Below are positions 40,487 through 42,609 of a DNA stretch of 42,609 bases, one piece after another (within the stretch, counting starts at the first letter, position 1; the number at the start of each line of letters is the position of its first letter). Below the pieces are notes generated by a model. It had not been told where the DNA came from. It ran no database searches and saw nothing but the letters and a program-made list of their open reading frames with translations. Location: assembly GCA_015521615.1 (NCBI GenBank), contig WANW01000023.1:1-42609 (forward strand), written 5' to 3'. Made by a program: the position numbers and the translations under genes. This DNA comes from Candidatus Hydrothermarchaeota archaeon. Lineage in GTDB: Archaea > Hydrothermarchaeota > Hydrothermarchaeia > Hydrothermarchaeales > BMS3B.

Positions 40487-40905
40487 CGCCTGAAAAGTTT
40501 TTTAAGCTCTTCCTTTATCTCCCCTTCGTTGTAGGGGTAGCTCGTAATCACAAGCACAACCTGAAGCCCCTGTCCCAGGCGGAGCCTGCCCAAGTATGCC
40601 TGCATCTTGTCAAGGCGAATATAGAACCTGCCCTGCTCAAAGCGCTGCTCCACCTCTTCAGCAAGGCGTTTGAGCTCCTCTTCCGGGAGGGATTCAATCA
40701 ACCTATTAAGGAATGTTCGGATCTCTCTCTGCCTAGTTATTTCTGCCTCCAGAATAACTATGGGGTTGCCAAACTGACCCCGCGCCTCGCTGTGCTTCAC
40801 CTCCACATCAAAGGGGAAGATACCGGTGAGGGCCTGCTTTACCCTCTCCACCTCTTCAGTCGCGTGAGCGAAGCAGCTTGCCTTAACGCTGAGTACCCTC
40901 ATCAC
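40483..40905 (-). CDS. Exosome-linked RNA-binding protein (COG1325/RNA_binding family)
   Basis: The 140-residue protein, [66 protein letters not shown], matches the archaeal RNA_binding (COG1325-like) proteins encoded next to L15e and RNase P genes. It has an L5/dsRBD-like strand-helix order. The exact partner RNA is unknown. Its start and stop overlap both neighbours. Confidence 0.88.
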   Translation of the reverse strand: MMRVLSVKASCFAHATEEVERVKQALTGIFPFDVEVKHSEARGQFGNPIVILEAEITRQREIRTFLNRLIESLPEEELKRLAEEVEQRFEQGRFYIRLDKMQAYLGRLRLGQGLQVVLVITSYPYNEGEIKEELKKLFRR

Positions 40906-41486
40906 TTTCCTTTGCGCTGATGCGCCCTTATACTGGGTCTGACTTTCTCAGCGCCCTTACCCTTATTCCTCAGACCGCGGGAACGCTTCCCTGCACTTGT
41001 AAGTCCGCGGAACACGCGCCCGCGATGAGCCTTACCAGCGATCCAGCCAAGCTCCTTGTCGTTGCGTACCGCCGGGTGGTGAGGGTCAACCATGATTACC
41101 TCAAAATACTCATACTTCCCATCCTTCCCGACCCAGTAGGAATTGAGTACCTCCAGATTTGGGTATCTGCGCTGGGCACGCTCCTCTGCCAGCCACTGCA
41201 GTGATTTTTTGGGGGTGTACTTTACCACACCCATGCGCTTGGGCCTGCGCCCGGCATTGGGACGCTCCTTCCTGCGGCCGCCTTTACGAATCCTTGCCCT
41301 GACGACAATTATACCCTGTTTTGCCTTATAACCAAGAGCCCTCGCGCGGTCGAGGCGAAGCGGCCTAGGTACGCGCACAACACTCTCGCCACGACGCCAC
41401 TCAGGCAAACGCTCGCGAAGCAGCTGGTAAACATAACTCCTCTCCGGAGACTTCCATGCCTGCGCTATATACTTATATGCACCCAT
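40902..41486 (-). CDS. rpl15e: Large ribosomal subunit protein L15e
   Basis: ATG 41486, after GGTGGAAAAA, gives 194 residues beginning [86 protein letters not shown], the normal L15e sequence. It is the first gene of the superoperon, which continues through overlapping genes to pfdB. The track start adds three residues. Confidence 0.97.
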   Translation of the reverse strand: MGAYKYIAQAWKSPERSYVYQLLRERLPEWRRGESVVRVPRPLRLDRARALGYKAKQGIIVVRARIRKGGRRKERPNAGRRPKRMGVVKYTPKKSLQWLAEERAQRRYPNLEVLNSYWVGKDGKYEYFEVIMVDPHHPAVRNDKELGWIAGKAHRGRVFRGLTSAGKRSRGLRNKGKGAEKVRPSIRAHQRKGK

Positions 41487-41546
41487 TTTTTCCACCTTCA
41501 GAATTAGAGGATGAGAATCAATGCTCTTCTAAGCAGATGTGGTATC

Positions 41547-41556
41547 GTATATAAAG
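41547..41556 (-). promoter_or_regulatory. TATA element of the L15e-led superoperon
   Basis: On the minus strand CTTTATATAC lies about 60 bases before the L15e start. It would begin transcription near 41522 and leave a leader of about 35 nt. All genes down to 34235 are closely spaced or overlapping, so this may be the main promoter of the block. Confidence 0.55.
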
Positions 41557-41782
41557 ATTATTGAGAGGAGATATTCATATCATCAACTTCATACCTAAGA
41601 GTTAAATATTTATTGTAGTATCCTATAACAATCTGTAGAATAGTTACTTGACGAAGGGGGTAAAAGTCCATTCCCAATATTCTTACCCAAGACATAAAAA
41701 TAAAAGGTGGTAGCAACAAAGGTGAAAAGGAAAACATAATGATTGATAGTAATTAATATAATAAAGTTGAAAGGAGATAAGG
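41557..41782. other. AT-rich spacer before the last gene
   Basis: Composition drops sharply to AT-rich here, compared with the superoperon. I see no RNA gene, dyad or repeat that stands out. Several TATA-like strings (for example AATTAATATAATAAAG near 41751-41766) lie upstream of the following ATG. Confidence 0.35.
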
Positions 41783-42609
41783 ATGAATAAATTAATTAGT
41801 AAGCAACTTTGGGACAAATTATTTGAGAGTGTTATATTTAGGAATATCTCCTTAAGCTGTAATTTTGTCCTCGTTTATAAGGACGTATGGGAAAATATTG
41901 AAAATAAGATATCACAATATATATCAGATAAACGTCGTGAATGGGATAATGTGGAGATTCTTCCAACCGATAGGTGGGATACTTTTTTAATGGTTTTTTC
42001 ATCTCAAAAACGAGATGAACATGTTGAGATTCTTATTGAGATTGCTGAGGAACTTGAAGATGCATATGTCCTCAAAGCGTTTTCTTTAGTCCCTGGAAAT
42101 TTGAGGAAAAGTACATTGGAGTCCTTTGTAAATGCAACTAAAGGTATGTGGCTTCCTCGACTTAGATATAATTTCATGGATGAATTAAGCGGTCGTTTTC
42201 AAGAACTATTTAAAGGCGCTAAGATAGATATGAGTGAATTTATTATCAATGTTTTCAAAGAAGAGAAAAATGGATTCTTATATCAAAAAACCATGAGAGT
42301 TTGGGTAGAAAATGATGGAGATAGAGAATATGATATATTAAAATCTATGAATTTAGATAGAAAAAGAATAGTAAATCTTAAAGCTGGCAGATTTATAATT
42401 ACTCTGCCTAATAAAGAAAAGATTGATTTTAGAGTCGATCATACATCTAGATTACTGCTTTCATCTCGACATATAAACGAATTTAGAAAAATCTTGGGTA
42501 TAATTCAGGATGAGATTATTAGAGAGTTTAGAACTTATAAATTAAAACAGTTATTAGTAAGGGATAAAATAGGAAATATCCCTTATGTAAAATTTAGTGG
42601 AGCTAATAC
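41783..42609 (+). CDS. AT-rich gene of unknown function, 3' end cut by window edge
   Basis: Absent from the track because it has no stop in the window. It starts at ATG 41783, five bases after AAGGAGA, and remains open for 275 codons. The product begins NKLISKQLWDKLFESVIFRNIS and includes DRWDTFLMVFSSQKRDEHVEILIEIAEELEDAYVLKAFSL and LDRKRIVNLKAGRFIITLPNKEKIDFRVDHTSRLLL. It is mixed alpha/beta and charged, with no signal peptide or transmembrane helix. I recognise no family. The AT-rich codon use is unlike the adjoining superoperon and like the orphan gene at 13664, so recent transfer is likely, possibly a defence or mobile-element gene. Confidence 0.7.
   Translation, partial: MNKLISKQLWDKLFESVIFRNISLSCNFVLVYKDVWENIENKISQYISDKRREWDNVEILPTDRWDTFLMVFSSQKRDEHVEILIEIAEELEDAYVLKAFSLVPGNLRKSTLESFVNATKGMWLPRLRYNFMDELSGRFQELFKGAKIDMSEFIINVFKEEKNGFLYQKTMRVWVENDGDREYDILKSMNLDRKRIVNLKAGRFIITLPNKEKIDFRVDHTSRLLLSSRHINEFRKILGIIQDEIIREFRTYKLKQLLVRDKIGNIPYVKFSGAN

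Overview
The window is archaeal, most likely a euryarchaeote that uses coenzyme F420 and c-type cytochromes. The archaeal assignment rests on a long block of archaeal information-processing genes: L15e, RNase P proteins, proteasome alpha, SBDS, exosome Rrp4/41/42, L37Ae, RpoP, a Brix protein, KEOPS Pcc1 and prefoldin beta. It is also supported by archaeal-type ProRS, Taw1/TYW1, translin-family and DUF1152 proteins and by TATA-type promoters. An F420-type FrhB homologue, a four-subunit pyruvate:ferredoxin oxidoreductase, a decaheme cytochrome and a DsbA-like protein suggest an anaerobe with extracytoplasmic electron transfer, in the spirit of Archaeoglobi or other cytochrome-bearing euryarchaea. 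I cannot fix the lineage from sequence reading alone.

Region by region. 1-3850: a partial cas8/cst1 gene and cas6 lie on the minus strand in the order expected of a type I-B operon. They are separated by a plus-strand three-gene operon (SHOCT/Met-Gly-Tyr-rich membrane protein, monoheme cytochrome c, small Met-Gly-Tyr-rich membrane protein) and by a decayed gene remnant. 3851-9037 (minus): proS, pdxT, a DsbA-like oxidoreductase, pdxS and an AIR-synthase-like protein. 9151-13663 (plus): a CBS protein, then an operon of an FrhB-like F420 protein whose two halves are in the reverse of the usual order (an apparent circular permutation), followed by porG, porD, porA and porB. 13664-15324: an AT-rich orphan gene, a vapBC pair and a PIN fragment lacking its N-terminus. 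15334-18500 (minus): serA, two CBS proteins, a PRC-barrel protein and a membrane-anchored protein.

18588-20730: a decaheme cytochrome gene divergent from bioY, with a convincing BirA-type operator in front of bioY. 20732-30648: a 1075-residue coiled-coil protein on the minus strand, then on the plus strand a methyl-accepting chemotaxis protein, two related HEAT-repeat proteins, a MinD-family ATPase and a small membrane protein. 30603-33090 (minus): a MEDS-like/PadR regulator with a 13-bp perfect dyad at its promoter, a translin-family protein and taw1. 33134-34238 (plus): a DUF1152 protein and a 50-residue protein. 34235-41486 (minus): the ribosome/exosome/proteasome superoperon. 41783-end: the start of an AT-rich gene of unknown function.

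Most promising for follow-up are the permuted FrhB protein translationally coupled to POR, the cytochrome operon lodged between cas6 and cas8, the MCP/HEAT/MinD cluster, and several well-formed dyads at promoters. No CRISPR array, tRNA, rRNA or complete insertion sequence was recognised.
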